Below are positions 21,911 through 33,060 of a DNA stretch of 64,000 nucleotides, one piece after another. Below the pieces are notes generated by a model that searched no databases, was not told the DNA's origin, and saw only the letters and a program-made list of their open reading frames with translations. Every line of letters starts with the position of its first letter. Within the stretch, counting starts at the first letter, position 1. The position numbers were made by a program, and so were the translations under genes. Origin of the DNA: Orychophragmus violaceus (lineage: Eukaryota > Streptophyta > Magnoliopsida > Brassicales > Brassicaceae); the NCBI GenBank assembly GCA_030180135.1, contig CM058229.1, forward strand, positions 45,535,522 to 45,599,521, given 5' to 3'.

Positions 21911-22658
21911 TTTGGTATCAGAGCTTCAAAATCTCCCAACTATTAGGTTGTTTTTATCCATTCTCTTTTGCTTCATTAAAAGCGAAAACCAATAAAAATT
22001 ATGTTTCTGTTTCCAATCTGTTTTATGTTTTTGCATCTTGTTCTATTTTTTTTTTCCTAGATCCATTCATCATGTCTAGCTTTCATTTAGTTCCATTGCA
22101 TTCATAAACGAAAATCCAAAACAAAAGTGTTAGTTTATGTTCATTGTTCTTTATTGCATCTAAATCAAAAAGCATAAAAAGTTGTTCTGTTTTGCATTAG
22201 ATCATTAGTTGTTTTAGTTCTGCATTCATCCTTTGCATTCTTATATCAAAAACCAAAGAAAAACTGCATCAATATTGTTCATGTCGAGTTTTAAGTTTCC
22301 AGAAGTTCTTAGTTATTTTAAACACAAAACCAAAAAGAAAGTCTTTACTTGATCCGTTTTAAGTTGATCCGTTTTCCCCCTTTTCTCATGTCAAAAATTT
22401 GTTTATTTCCTTTTCTAAAAGAATTCAATATCTTTCTAGTGTTTGATTTTCAAAAACTTAAAACAAAAAGACCAAAAAGATATTGTAGCATTCCATATCT
22501 GTTACACAGTTTCTCCAAGTTAGGAAACAACTTATTCTTGCTCAAATCTGCTCAATAACTTGGCCATTTCAAGAAATATACTTTTCTATTCCTGTTAAAG
22601 AGCATTGATGCTTGACTTAAAATCCGCAGGTACCTAAATCATAAGAGAAGAGGCAGCT
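21911..22658 (+). other. Primer binding site and leader of element E
   Basis: TGGTATCAGAGC at 21913-21924 matches the initiator tRNA-Met primer used by many plant LTR elements. The next ~730 bp to the gag ATG are AT-rich with no ORF of note; AAAACCAAA-type runs recur. Confidence 0.75.
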
Positions 22659-24238
22659 ATGGAAGATTCAGATGAAGATAATTACTATCAACAGAGCCTT
22701 GAAGATCAATGGAGCCAAGGAGAAAGTCATGCCTCATTTGATGGAGAAGCTGATTATGAAGAACCTCCATGGCCTGGAGACTATTCTGGTTTTGAAGAAG
22801 AACCACATGAGGAGGAAATTGAACAAGACCCACCAAACTGTACCAGAAGCTATCTCAAGGAAGCATGGTACCAAGAAGAAGATTCATGGACGGAACGAGG
22901 CTATTAATCTTCAGATTATGATGAGGCAGTGGATGAGAAGTACCACTACTACAGAACCTCACCAAAGAATAAGGAGCATCACCAGACTTTTGATGACCAT
23001 TCAAGCACAACTATCCAACCCACAAATCAGGTCAAGATTATCTAAGATGGGAGAAGTGTTCCCAATCCAAGTAATTAACCTTCTCAGGCTCTAGCAATGA
23101 CCCATAAGATTATCTAAGATGGGAGAGCAATATGAAGCAGTGGCTGCGTCTCCACAACATTCCAAAAGAAGAGAAGTTATCATATGCTGTTTATTCTCTT
23201 GTTAGAGATGCTTACAATTGGTGGCTGAAAGAAGGTATACCAACGTTCTACAACAATCCAGTGTCAGATTGGGGAGTCCTTAAGGTGAGAATATAAAGCG
23301 AATTTGTGAAGAATCGCAGTAACATCCCTACAAAGCTCACCTGCCAAGCAACACCAAGAAAGGTGATTACTACACCACAACCTGCCCAAAGGAGAAAATG
23401 TGCTTACCTCCTTGAGCCTAAGAATGTGTTATCAAATGATCTCACACGTCAATCAGAAGCTAAGACGGCCACTCATGCAAAGAAAGATCAGAAAAGTACA
23501 GAACCGCAAAGCTTACAAGGGCAATGGCAGAGGATAAAGGAGATGTTGAAACTAAAGGAGAAGAAAACAGAGCTGAAGCAGAGTCATAAGGCTTCTTCTA
23601 TGAACATAGGAGAACCAGAAGTTGCAACCAAGGAAATCAAACCCAGCTCCAACACCTTGCACATTCAACCAGGAATTCTACTAACTCTAATAATGTTAAA
23701 GATTAGACATGTTATAGATGTCATAAGAGAGGACACTATGCTGCACATTATCAACTAAAGAAGGTTAAATTACTAGAAGAGAAAATAGAAGTATCCCAAA
23801 CCAGTGATAGTTTTATTCAAACAGATTTGTTGAATTCCAATTCTAGTATGATGCACTTGTCTGTGTTAAAGGGATTTGATGCAGGACCAGAAGAGATGGA
23901 CGGAAAAGAAGAATCACAAGCAAGAGGAATCACAGAAAAGAGGAATGCTCCAAAGACATATGTGGATGTCTTGGAGCATATCTACCCAACAAGAAGGAAT
24001 TAAGATACAAATCAACATGTTCCAGAAAGTTAACTCATGATGGAATCAGCAAGAGGTGGAATAGGTTCAATACCTTTCTACATGAAAAAGATATTCAAGT
24101 TACAACTCAGAAGATTTCTCATGGATCCTATAGAGATATACGACCCGAAACTAAAGCACTGCTAGTCAACCAGGATGAATCAATCAACAAGGTTACTTTT
24201 TTCTGGAATCTTGGTTCATCAGGGAAGCTAGGAGAGTT
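22659..24238 (+). pseudogene. Gag-like pseudogene of element E
   Basis: ATG 22659 opens a very acidic N-terminus (MEDSDEDNYYQQ, E/D-rich to 22907). Later, in other frames, there is a Retrotrans_gag-like stretch (WESNMKQWLRLHNIPKEEK ... DAYNWWLKEG, about 23120-23270), a lysine- and glutamine-rich region and a zinc-knuckle-like CYRCHKRGHYAAHY (23710-23754, last cysteine replaced). No protease, RT or integrase motif is found between here and the 3' LTR. Element E is therefore gag-only and needs enzymes in trans. Frameshifts show it is dead. Confidence 0.65.
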
Positions 24239-25086
24239 TGAATCATGGCAATACCGGTTCGGATAAAAAAGTTATTCAAGCTCTAAACCAATGGTTTGTG
24301 CACTTGCCTTATTTTGAGTCTCCCAGATTTAATACACTCCAAACCCAAACTTGGCGACCTGGAGACACCTTAAACAATTACTACAACGTTTTGGCTTCAC
24401 CCTTAAAGTATCCAGAAGAACTTAGCTGCACAAAAACAAACCAGCTCACTCATATCAACCAGCAGCCATACTTACCATCTTTGGACCTAAGAGAATTTAA
24501 GGCATTCACACTTTGTGTCTTAACAAACAAACATCTATATTCTTCTACCAATACTTGAATACATTCTCAGTGAACCTGGACACCTCAAGGAGCCACGAAT
24601 TCTCACCCAAGCTGTCAAGATTCAAATAAACCTCATTTTCCTTATTTGGCCAAGATACCTTCATCAATGCACAAACGGCTCTCTTCTTCATATTTTTCTA
24701 TTCTTTTTTGGATTATCTCTTTTAGATCGTTGTATATGATCCTATAAAATCTCATATTTGAATTCCTTGTAAATCACCTTTTCAATCATTTTAAAGTTAA
24801 TAGAAATATTTTGTTTTTCTTCCAAATTTTGTGTTCTTTGTTAAGTCTTCCTTCTCTGAATATTGTGAGTGATTCACCATGTTCTCAGGAGTTTCAGATC
24901 AATCTATTTGAGTGATTCATATAGCTTGTTCTAAGGTTGAGAGATTCAATCAAACCCACTGGTTGAGAGAGTCAATCACAAGTTCCACCACCACCTCTAC
25001 CTTCAATCCATTTTCCGCATGATTGGCTTAGGAATCATCTGATCATCAAGTGATCTTAGCATTGGAGTGATTCTGAGGCTGTATCA
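24239..25086 (+). mobile_element. 3' LTR of element E
   Basis: The part from 24555 repeats the 5' LTR and ends GGCTGTATCA at 25086. The start is uncertain: TGAATCATGG at 24239 follows a purine-rich GGGAAGCTAGGAGAG and is my best candidate. The ORF 24238-24558 lies inside this LTR and is not supported as a gene. Confidence 0.6.
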
Positions 25087-26804
25087 TGTAGTGATCTAAC
25101 ACCCGAGATTGAAACAATATCAAGTGCACGATTAACAATCTCCAAAATGGCTACAGAGGCGATTAAACACCTATAAATTGAGCCTTTGATGACACCCATT
25201 GCAACCCAACCATTTACAAAAAATGGTGAGTCCAAGGGGGAAACGAACTCCGTAATGGTTACAAAGAGACTACATAGTCCAAGACACCCCAATGAATATA
25301 AACAAGGTCCTCATAAAGAGGTAAAATAGAGAAAAGAGCGGGTATAGCAACCCTCATAAAGAGGTAAGCGATCCTCATAAAAAGACAAACGATCCTCATA
25401 AAGAGGCAAGAGATCCTCATAAAGAGACAAGTGATCCTCATAAAGAGGCAAGGCAAAAATGAGCTAAGAAAAAGTCTAGCAACCTCAAAGAGACATAAAT
25501 GAGGAGACAAATGTTCAATCCTAAAGACAATAAATCTTTCATTAGGACATAAACCATTCAAGTTCCAAACATTCCAAAGAGCCGACAAGATCGAACCTTA
25601 AGTGAAGGGAAGAATGGAGGCGGTAGAGATAAAATAAATCAAGAACGACATGTCTCCTGAGCTTAAGAGTGTTAAGAATATAGAGTCAAGGGTCCTGAAA
25701 ACAAACAGACAAAGCGAAGATATGATAGAATCTAGTGGGTCGGGAGGAACTGGTGACATCGGAGGAAGCGCCACCAAAAAACACCACCAAACCCTGATAA
25801 AATAATGTGATCTCTCCATCACAGAAGTCAAAACAATGGGATCTGAGACCCATACTACAGGGAAGTCCGACCTCATCAAGAGCAAGGATTAAAAATACAG
25901 ATTGGGGGCGAGATAACTGATGGTTTCAAAGGGTTGAACCAGAGCAAAATTCTGCACAGGGCAGCAAAGCATCTCATACATGAGGGAAAGGAGGCCACAC
26001 TAAAACCTTCAATAAATTCATTTTCTGCTGTAGATCTGTATTCTTTCAAAACCATATGCTCGACAACAAACACTCGGACCAGAGATGGAGACTTCAACCA
26101 CCATGGCTCAGGAAGGTTTGCGGTATTGACGGCGGAGGAGTTAGAGGCATAACATGTCGCGACGGATCTGAATGAGGCGACATCGGAGGCTTGGCAACGA
26201 GCGTGAGCTGCAACAGCTGAAGAGAACAAATTTGTTGGGCTGGAGATGAGTAACGACACGGTTGCGGTGGAGGAAATAGCCGAAGAAACGGACGAGATGA
26301 AGACCTAAGGAGTCCGAGATGAGGTGCCATGCACTAGGAAAGAGTTGCGACTAGCAGAGATGGCAGAGATGACGTCGGAGGTTTGGAGGCCGTTGGGAGC
26401 AGCATATATGAGCCGAGATTCGGTGTTGGAGAGAAACGCGGAAAGCGGTAAGGTGGTAGTAACAGAGAACAGAAATGAAGGAGATACGCCTTGGGTCGGA
26501 TGGAGCGGTGAACCACAACGCAGAGAGAGTAACGGCAGCGACGGTGGGTCAGGGGGCTCGGAGGAGGAACAGAGAGTGGAGGATATCCGGCGAGATTTAC
26601 ACCACCTGAGGAAGCGGAAGACATCAATTAAACTGCGCGTTGGAAGAGGAGGAGGAGTGGCGCGTCAGGTGGGGGAGAATGGTCGCCGGAAGATGCTGCA
26701 GAAGATAGAGGTGGCTGTCTCGAAATCCGTGCCTGGGAGCAAATGGATTATGGCAGAGTCATCACTCCTTACTTTTAAGGTCAAAAAGAAAAGAAAAAAA
26801 TAAG
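25087..26804. other. Unassigned insertion between elements E and F, possibly LINE-derived
   Basis: Begins right after E's 3' LTR and ends in an A-rich stretch (26776-26804) before F's gag. The right third (26100-26780) is much more GC-rich than its surroundings. On the minus strand it has proline/serine-rich short frames (PPLSVPPPSPLTH near 26560; SPVPPDPLDS near 25745) reminiscent of the N-terminal region of plant LINE ORF1, but no endonuclease or RT motif. The plus-strand frame 26324-26803 is basic at its end and of unknown nature. It could instead be a captured host-gene fragment. Confidence 0.3.
25305..25455. repeat. Tandem repeat with CCTCATAAAGAGG unit
   Basis: Seven copies of CCTCATAAAGAGG or close variants, mostly at a period near 21 bp (GATCCTCATAAAGAGGCAA-like unit). 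The first two are separated by a longer spacer. The unit has dyad symmetry (CCTC ... GAGG). Confidence 0.85.
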
Positions 26805-28289
26805 AAGGTTTCATTTATTTTTATCATAATTCATATTTCCTTATTTCTTGGTTTGTATCTTGTCTTTTGCAAGAGATTCTGAATTTTCTATTTGGTTCTC
26901 ACATAAATCGGAACCTATGGAGTATAAGGAAGATGACATGGATGATTTCAAAGCATTTGAGATTTATTGGTGGTGATGAGTCTGGCCAGAACTCTTGGGA
27001 GAAAGAGGATGAGAGTACTGAAGAATATTATTTTGAAGAGGTTAACTCTGACTCAGAGCTTGGAGATGAACAAGAACGTGAGGTAAGGAAACGAGAGCCA
27101 CCACACCACTATCTCACCAATAGAAGTTTCTCCAAAGGATCATGTTATGAAGCAGACACACAAACCGGATACTACTCAAGTTCTGAGGCTGCCTAGACTT
27201 CCATAAGAGTTATCCGAATACCATGTGGTATGAAGGAGAGTCACAGACTGAAAATGAAGACTATGGACCTGTTCCATGTCGAGTACAAGTTTATTCAAAG
27301 CCAAACAGTCTAAACAAGCAAGTCAACAAAGGAAGTAGTTGAATATTATTTTCAGGTTCAAGCAATAATCTTGAAGTTTACCTCCAATGGGAAAGTAATA
27401 TGGAACAGTGGCTACAATCCCACAATATTCCCAAGGAAAAAAGTTAACACAAGCAGTTTCAGCATTTACTGGGAATGCTTAAGCTAATGGCTAGAAGAAA
27501 GAACTCCAACCTTAAACAACAAACCAATGCTAGATTGGAGAGATCTCAAGTCTAAGATGTACAAGGAATTTGTAGAGAAGCACGAGCACAAAAGGGCCTC
27601 AACGAAAGGTCTCAATGCAAAGATACACTAAGAAGAGTTTTATCTACATCAAAGCCCCAATTCGTGGATGCAAAATTGAGTGCAAAGCCATTTCCTAAAC
27701 CGCAAAGCAAGGATACTGAAGGTAAGTCTTCTAACTTCTCAAAATCAAAAGAAGTATCTTTTTGTAGATGTCATAAGAGAGGTCACTTTGCTGTAACTTG
27801 TCTAATAGACCAACCATGGAATCAACATCACTTGACAAGAAAATAACTTCAAACAGTTTAGAAGAATGACTAGTATAATTTGGTTTTGAAGTTTCCGATT
27901 CAAGATTAATGCACTTGTCATTGCCAAAAGTAATTGATGCAAGTCTATATTGTGACATGAAGCAAGAATATCATGAAATCAAAATGTGCCAGCCTTCCCT
28001 TGAGAAAGATGAAGTTGTCACCAATTTCACTTTGATAAAAAAAGAGCCACTAGATAGCACGATAAAATCATATACCATGGCATATACAAAAAAAAAAAAA
28101 AAAAGTCACCAAGAGTTATGATCATGTAAGTAAGTCTCTCCACCTTGGTTCTAATGATTCTAATGATATGAAGCTGAATTTTCTAAAGTCAAAACCTAAA
28201 GAAGAATTATTCTTAGCGGTAAAACCTATAGATCAGAGGAACATAACACTGAATTTTCAAGACAATGCTAAATCCACCTTCAACAGTAA
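26805..28289 (+). pseudogene. Gag-like pseudogene of element F, 5' part
   Basis: ATG at 26917 (MEYKEDDMDDFKAF) with the frame soon broken. The next frame is acidic (DESTEEYYFEEVNSDSELGDEQ, cited in part). Then WESNMEQWLQSHNIPK near 27390, matching element E's gag, and a zinc-knuckle-like FCRCHKRGHFAVTC at 27760-27801. No pol is seen. F's 5' LTR is not recognisable; the unassigned block 25087-26804 sits where it would be. F continues at 35271 beyond element G. Confidence 0.6.
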
Positions 28290-28561
28290 GCCCTCCCCCC
28301 CCCCCCACAGTTCGGCACACTGAGTGGAACATAGGTCGGCAAATTTAATCCTGGTCCAGCCAAACATGTTAATAATCGCGAGTTGAGATCGGTTATTCGA
28401 ATCATCGGTTTTTCCCTCCACGTGGCTATCGGCATTTATGTGTGTTCCACACGCTTCCTTTTGTAGCCAATGACACTCAGACACATGTGACAGGAAGCCG
28501 CAGCGTCGCGTCGTTGAGAGATAGCGTTGCATCTCTCCGAAGACTCCCACTTCTTTGTCTT

Positions 28562-28656
28562 TATAAATAATGATTTCACTGCCTTTTCGAACCTCTCCTT
28601 CTTTGACCTTCTCGTCCTTCCTTTGTCTTTCTGTTTTCACCGTCCTTCCTGCCGAT
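28562..28656 (+). promoter_or_regulatory. TATA box and CT-rich leader before the antisense ORF of element G
   Basis: TATAAATA at 28562-28569 is followed by about 85 bp of CT-rich leader and then ATG 28657. This is a normal plant core-promoter layout, facing opposite to the gag-protease strand of element G. Confidence 0.5.
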
Positions 28657-31427
28657 ATGAGTATTCATGCTGAATCTAGCGAAGAGTCTGCCAGTTCTAT
28701 AAGTGTTAGAGAATTCGGAGGAGATAGTGTTCCTTCCACTTCTTTATCTCGTAGCTTGGGCTTTGTTAATTCCGCCCAGGAATTATCTCGGTGACATACT
28801 GAGTCTCTTTGTGATAACGGTGCTGATCATTCAGCCGAGCATGTTCATCTTGCTTTAATGGAGGCATCGCGTGGCGGAGGTAGAAAGAAGAAAACGCATA
28901 AAGGAAAAAAGAAGGAGTCAGCTCCTCAACAAGTTGTTGACGACAACTTAAGCGCGTAGCCGGCCTTTTCTAACAAAGATTCCTTGGCTTCGTTGAAAAC
29001 TTTTCCCAGGTGTGAGGGCGTAGAATTCCTCTTACCCTTATACACACAGCGACCTTGGAATGCTCCTCAAAACTTTGCCTGCCTTTATGAATCATTCTTT
29101 CATTCTGTCAGCCTTTGGTTTCCGCTACCGAAGGTATTAGTCGATTTTGTGCAAGGTCCGAAATCGCGTTCACTTAGCTTAACCTCGCTAGCATAATAAA
29201 CATAACTATCCTTCTAGAACTAAGCATATCTCTTGGTAGCCCTATTACGGTTGACCTATTGGAACGCTTCGGCCAACTGAACATCGTCAAGACGAAGACG
29301 GCGTGGATTCCGGTTAATTTACGGCCGAGGCACAAATTGCGAGTTGGTGTTAAACCTAGTAAAACTCACGGTTGGTAGAGGAATTATTTCTTTGTCAGAA
29401 TTAAAAAAGCTCTCGTGTCATGATCCAACAACTCTGGTCGTCAACGCGTGGCATCTTTTTGTTGGTAGTTGACCAGTCGGTTAACCAATAGTACTTTTCT
29501 TGTCTTTGAACCTAACAGCCGTTCTTCTTTTTGTTTCAGATCATGTTACCCCGAAGAGACTCAATCAGGAATACTTGGACAATGTCAGCAACAAGCTTTC
29601 TGATCTCGGTCATCAGACTTGGCCCGAATCCGAAGATGCTAAAACAAGAAAAACTAGTAAGTTCGACCTTAATTTTGTTGGTCCTTTCCGCAACATCCTA
29701 GTCAAAGAATCAGATGGGGAAAACAAGGAAATCCATTCTCAGCATGGTGATCGACCTGAAGAAGAGATTGAAACCATATGATGGTAGAAAGATAGATGGT
29801 TCTAGTTGATCTGCAGCTACCAAATACACTGTATCCCCTAGATTAATATTTAAGAGCGGAGAAGCCCCGAGCCTCCAATGATTTCGATAAGAAAAGGGCT
29901 AAGGAGGCCTAGAGGCGCTCGTCTGAGCTTATATCGAAGAGGACGGTCGATGGCCTCAATGTTTCAAAGAAAAGAAGTGGGTCTAGGTCTATTGAGGATG
30001 AGCTGGAGGATCCCTCTTCCCAATTGATTCGGAAGACTGCAAAGTCTTTAGGTCCGGGTAGAAAACTCCTTCAACCGATAAGGGCATTCTTCTCCCTTCT
30101 TCTCCTCAAAAGGTTCCGACTATTTGGCCTTCTGGGACATCGACCTCGCTGGATGGGGCAAATAAAGTCATTCTGAGAGCTTGGGGGCGAATAAGCGTCC
30201 GAAGGTCGGTGACTCTACCCAGAACTGGAGGAACAGAGCCTTCACGCTTTGAGGCAAAAAGCTTAGGACCCTGGACAAATTTTAATGCGGGGAGCAGATC
30301 CGGAATATCTCATTCGATGTCACCCCGCCTTGTCTAGTGAACCAGATTTACAATCTAGATGTATATCGCAACATCTCTCAGTAACTTTTTAAGGTGGGTG
30401 TTTTGTTTTTCTTTTATTTTTGTATCCTTGCATTTGTTCTGACAGCCGCTTTTATGCAGGTAACCTTCTTGATGAATTCATGCGTCTTGGATATGAATCG
30501 ACAATCAGTGAAACAAGGTGCCTAGATCAAGGAAGATCTCTTCAAAAAGAAGAAGGAATTGGAAACGTTCCGCATTTATTCCGAGATCTCTTGAGTGAGC
30601 GAGGCAAACCTCAAGAGTCATATTTCTTCTCTCACTGGGAAGGTTGAGTTGTGCAAGACTCGTAACAAGGAGCTCGATGAGCACAACAACAAGTTCGCAT
30701 CTGAGCTGGCATAGGAGAAGAAGAACCACTTCGAGAACTTAAGGGATGAGCGGAGTATTTCTTCGTTGACACTCTGAGAGACTCTTAACGCTCTTCGTAT
30801 CTTGGCGGACAAGTACGAATATCGCTTTTGAGAGTTGAAGGAGGTGTTTGCCATGAAGGAAGCTGAGAGCAATGCTTATATGCAGATGAGCCAGAATTTT
30901 GGGACCTTGGATTACCTTAAGGTGCTCCGGAATGAAAAAGGGGTACCCGTTCATGATAGTGCCTTCGCCGAGATCGAGGAGAAGAGATGGGAGTGGGATG
31001 AGGCGATCGATCAGATCAACGCTCCAAAGAAAGCGATGATTTCTTTGTGGTTTTGCCGGCTCGAGGTAGAGTGGGTGATCTCAATCTTCCTTCTCCTTTT
31101 ACTTTTCAACTTCAGTCCTTCGTTCCAAAAACTGATGGTGACGTCATGTTTGACGAGTTTGGCACGAATGTTGATGCGATGTCGAAGGTTGTGGTTAAGA
31201 CGTTGAAGAGCCCTGAAGATGCATAGCTTGCGGTGACGAGAACTTCTTCTTCATTGCCTGCGGTGATGCCTTTCTCGACCTCGGCGGCTCTTTCGATCGA
31301 ACCGGTTCAAGATCTTCCTCCGATGGCCTGCATAGGCCTTATTTTGTCTTTTGTAAAAAAATTTCTTTGGGGTAGTAGGATCTCCCCTTTTGTAAACTTA
31401 TTTGGGGTGGCGATGCCCCCTTCTTAA
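28657..31427 (+). pseudogene. Antisense extra ORF of element G (putative gypsy-type transposon domain, PF04195-like)
   Basis: ATG 28657 opens a serine-rich N-terminus; several stops and frameshifts follow. 28984-29196 encodes the motif block RPWNAPQNFACLYESFF ... LWFPLPKVLVDF, characteristic of the plant family annotated as putative gypsy-type transposon (Transposase_28). It continues near 29240-29340 as VDLLERFGQLNIVKTKT ... RPRHKL. A charged, coiled-coil-like region lies at 30640-31020. In Tat-lineage elements such an additional ORF between pol and the 3' LTR, often in antisense, is known; function is unknown. Orientation here is opposite to gag-protease. Confidence 0.6.
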
Positions 31428-31429
31428 AA

Positions 31430-32480
31430 TCGGAATGCTTTTAGCTTTACTTTTGCGGAATCTCTTTTGCAATGCTTCTTAGCTATATTACGATCGTATT
31501 AAGGCAGAATGTACTTTGACTTAGACTGAAATTTGTTTTTCAAAATTGACAAGCTTTCGAACTGGTTGCAGACATTCGGCGAATAATTCCATTCTAGCGA
31601 AGACTAACTTCGCTTGTGAATGAATGATTCGTGTATACTCCGAGTGAAAACTTCGAGATTTCTTATGAGCGAAAGCAAGCTCCTCTCATTATTTTTTGAA
31701 AAAAGCCTTAAGACTTATTTTTTGAGTGATTACTCGGTTTTTCTTTGAGTGGGAACTCGTCTTTGGTTTGTTAGTGAAGGCTCAGCTTGTTGAATAAATC
31801 CTTTGAAGGTTTCAACGAAAAACACTTTAACCTTTGCTTATGAAGTTTAATTTGGATCTCGGCTTTGCGAGTATTTTCTGGGCAATAGAGCAGCCCACAA
31901 TTGTACCTTGAAAAAGGGTTTAGTTTTTATTATGCGAGTGAAGACTCGGTTTAGATTCATCGATCTAGACTTCGAATTAGTTTTTATATCCGTAACTTGG
32001 GATGGCTATGCAGTCCGTCTGAGTTAGGGCGGGGGCGATTCCCGGCTTTTTCCTTGTGCTGATATGATTTAGATTGGAATCCTCGTCGTATTGGTAAAGG
32101 TGATTTTCTTGCACGTTGATGTGCGGATTTTGTTGAGTAGAGCACCTGACCAGGATGCCGACGTTGTTTAAGACAAGAGTTTCTTACAAACAAAAGTCTA
32201 TTTTTTTATTTATGGCTTCACTCTGAGAAGAGTTTCCTACATACCTCGGAAACGAGGATCAACCGTTTGTAGTTCATATTACATAGGGTAATAGTCTTTG
32301 TGGAGCAAAAAAACGTAAAAAGAGAGCTAGGCTGTGATGCTTTGGTGTTATTGAGTCTAGGTCTGGTCCTACCGAGGTTTGTTTGTTTTACCCGTGATTC
32401 TACTTCCCTTGGGAGCTTTTCCCATAGTGGCTGGGCCTGGTACGATCTTATTTTTCCCTTTCGGCTTAGAGGGGTGATGG
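31430..32480. other. Gene-free segment of element G with short GAGT/ACTC hairpins
   Basis: No supported coding region. Short inverted repeats of type CGAGTG-nnn-ACTCG occur near 31640, 31720, 31747 and 31937. This is where pol would be expected if the element were complete. Confidence 0.5.
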
Positions 32481-33060
32481 AGTTTTCGTTCGCTGATGAA
32501 ACATAACCTCGAAGTGGTCTGATCCCCTCTGAATGTATGGAGTCCGTTTGGAGTTGGGGATTTTACACACTGGTGCTATGTTTAGGCGGCTGCCTTCATA
32601 GCGTGTAACCACGGCGTTCCAAAAATGGCGTTGTAGATAGATGTCCTATCGAGGATGACGAACTTTTTCATGGTTGCCATTTTCCCGACATAGTTAGGCA
32701 GCTTAACTGTGTCTATTGTCATGGTCTGATCGCCTTCGAAGCCGGTAAGTGGTTGCACCTTTGGCTTGACCTACAAGTTTTTGAATTCCGCTTTTTTGAG
32801 TGCTTCCTTGAAAATCACATCTATCGAGGTTCCTGTATCGACCAGAACGCGGGAGATCTCGCGGTCCCTAATCAGGATCTAGACTATCAAGGGGTCGTTG
32901 TGCGACACATATACTCCGATTGCGTTAGCTTCAGTGAACGAAAGAGGTATGCCCTCTTTAGTGGGAAGAGGATTATGCATGGATTGATCGCTCCGAGTCT
33001 GAGCAGAGCTACGGACCGCCCATTATCATCTTGATTCTTTGGCGAGGTTGTGGTGGCGCT
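32480..33060 (-). pseudogene. Retropepsin of element G
   Basis: Minus-strand reading gives SRVLVDTGTSIDVIF with the catalytic DTG at 32831-32839. A TGFEGDQTMTIDTVKLP block follows, then the flap-distal IYNAIFGTPWLHAMKA near 32600. These are the three standard blocks of a Tat/gypsy protease. Stops break it after the active site and after the last block. Confidence 0.75.

Noticed and set aside
26324..26803. 159-codon plus-strand ORF as a host gene
   Set aside because: Low-complexity, no recognised domain, and an equally long frame on the other strand; GC richness alone can keep both open.
28290..28306. C-run as an assembly gap or sequencing artefact
   Set aside because: It is plausible as a homopolymer error in length, but its place at the end of element G also fits a G-rich polypurine tract; left undecided.
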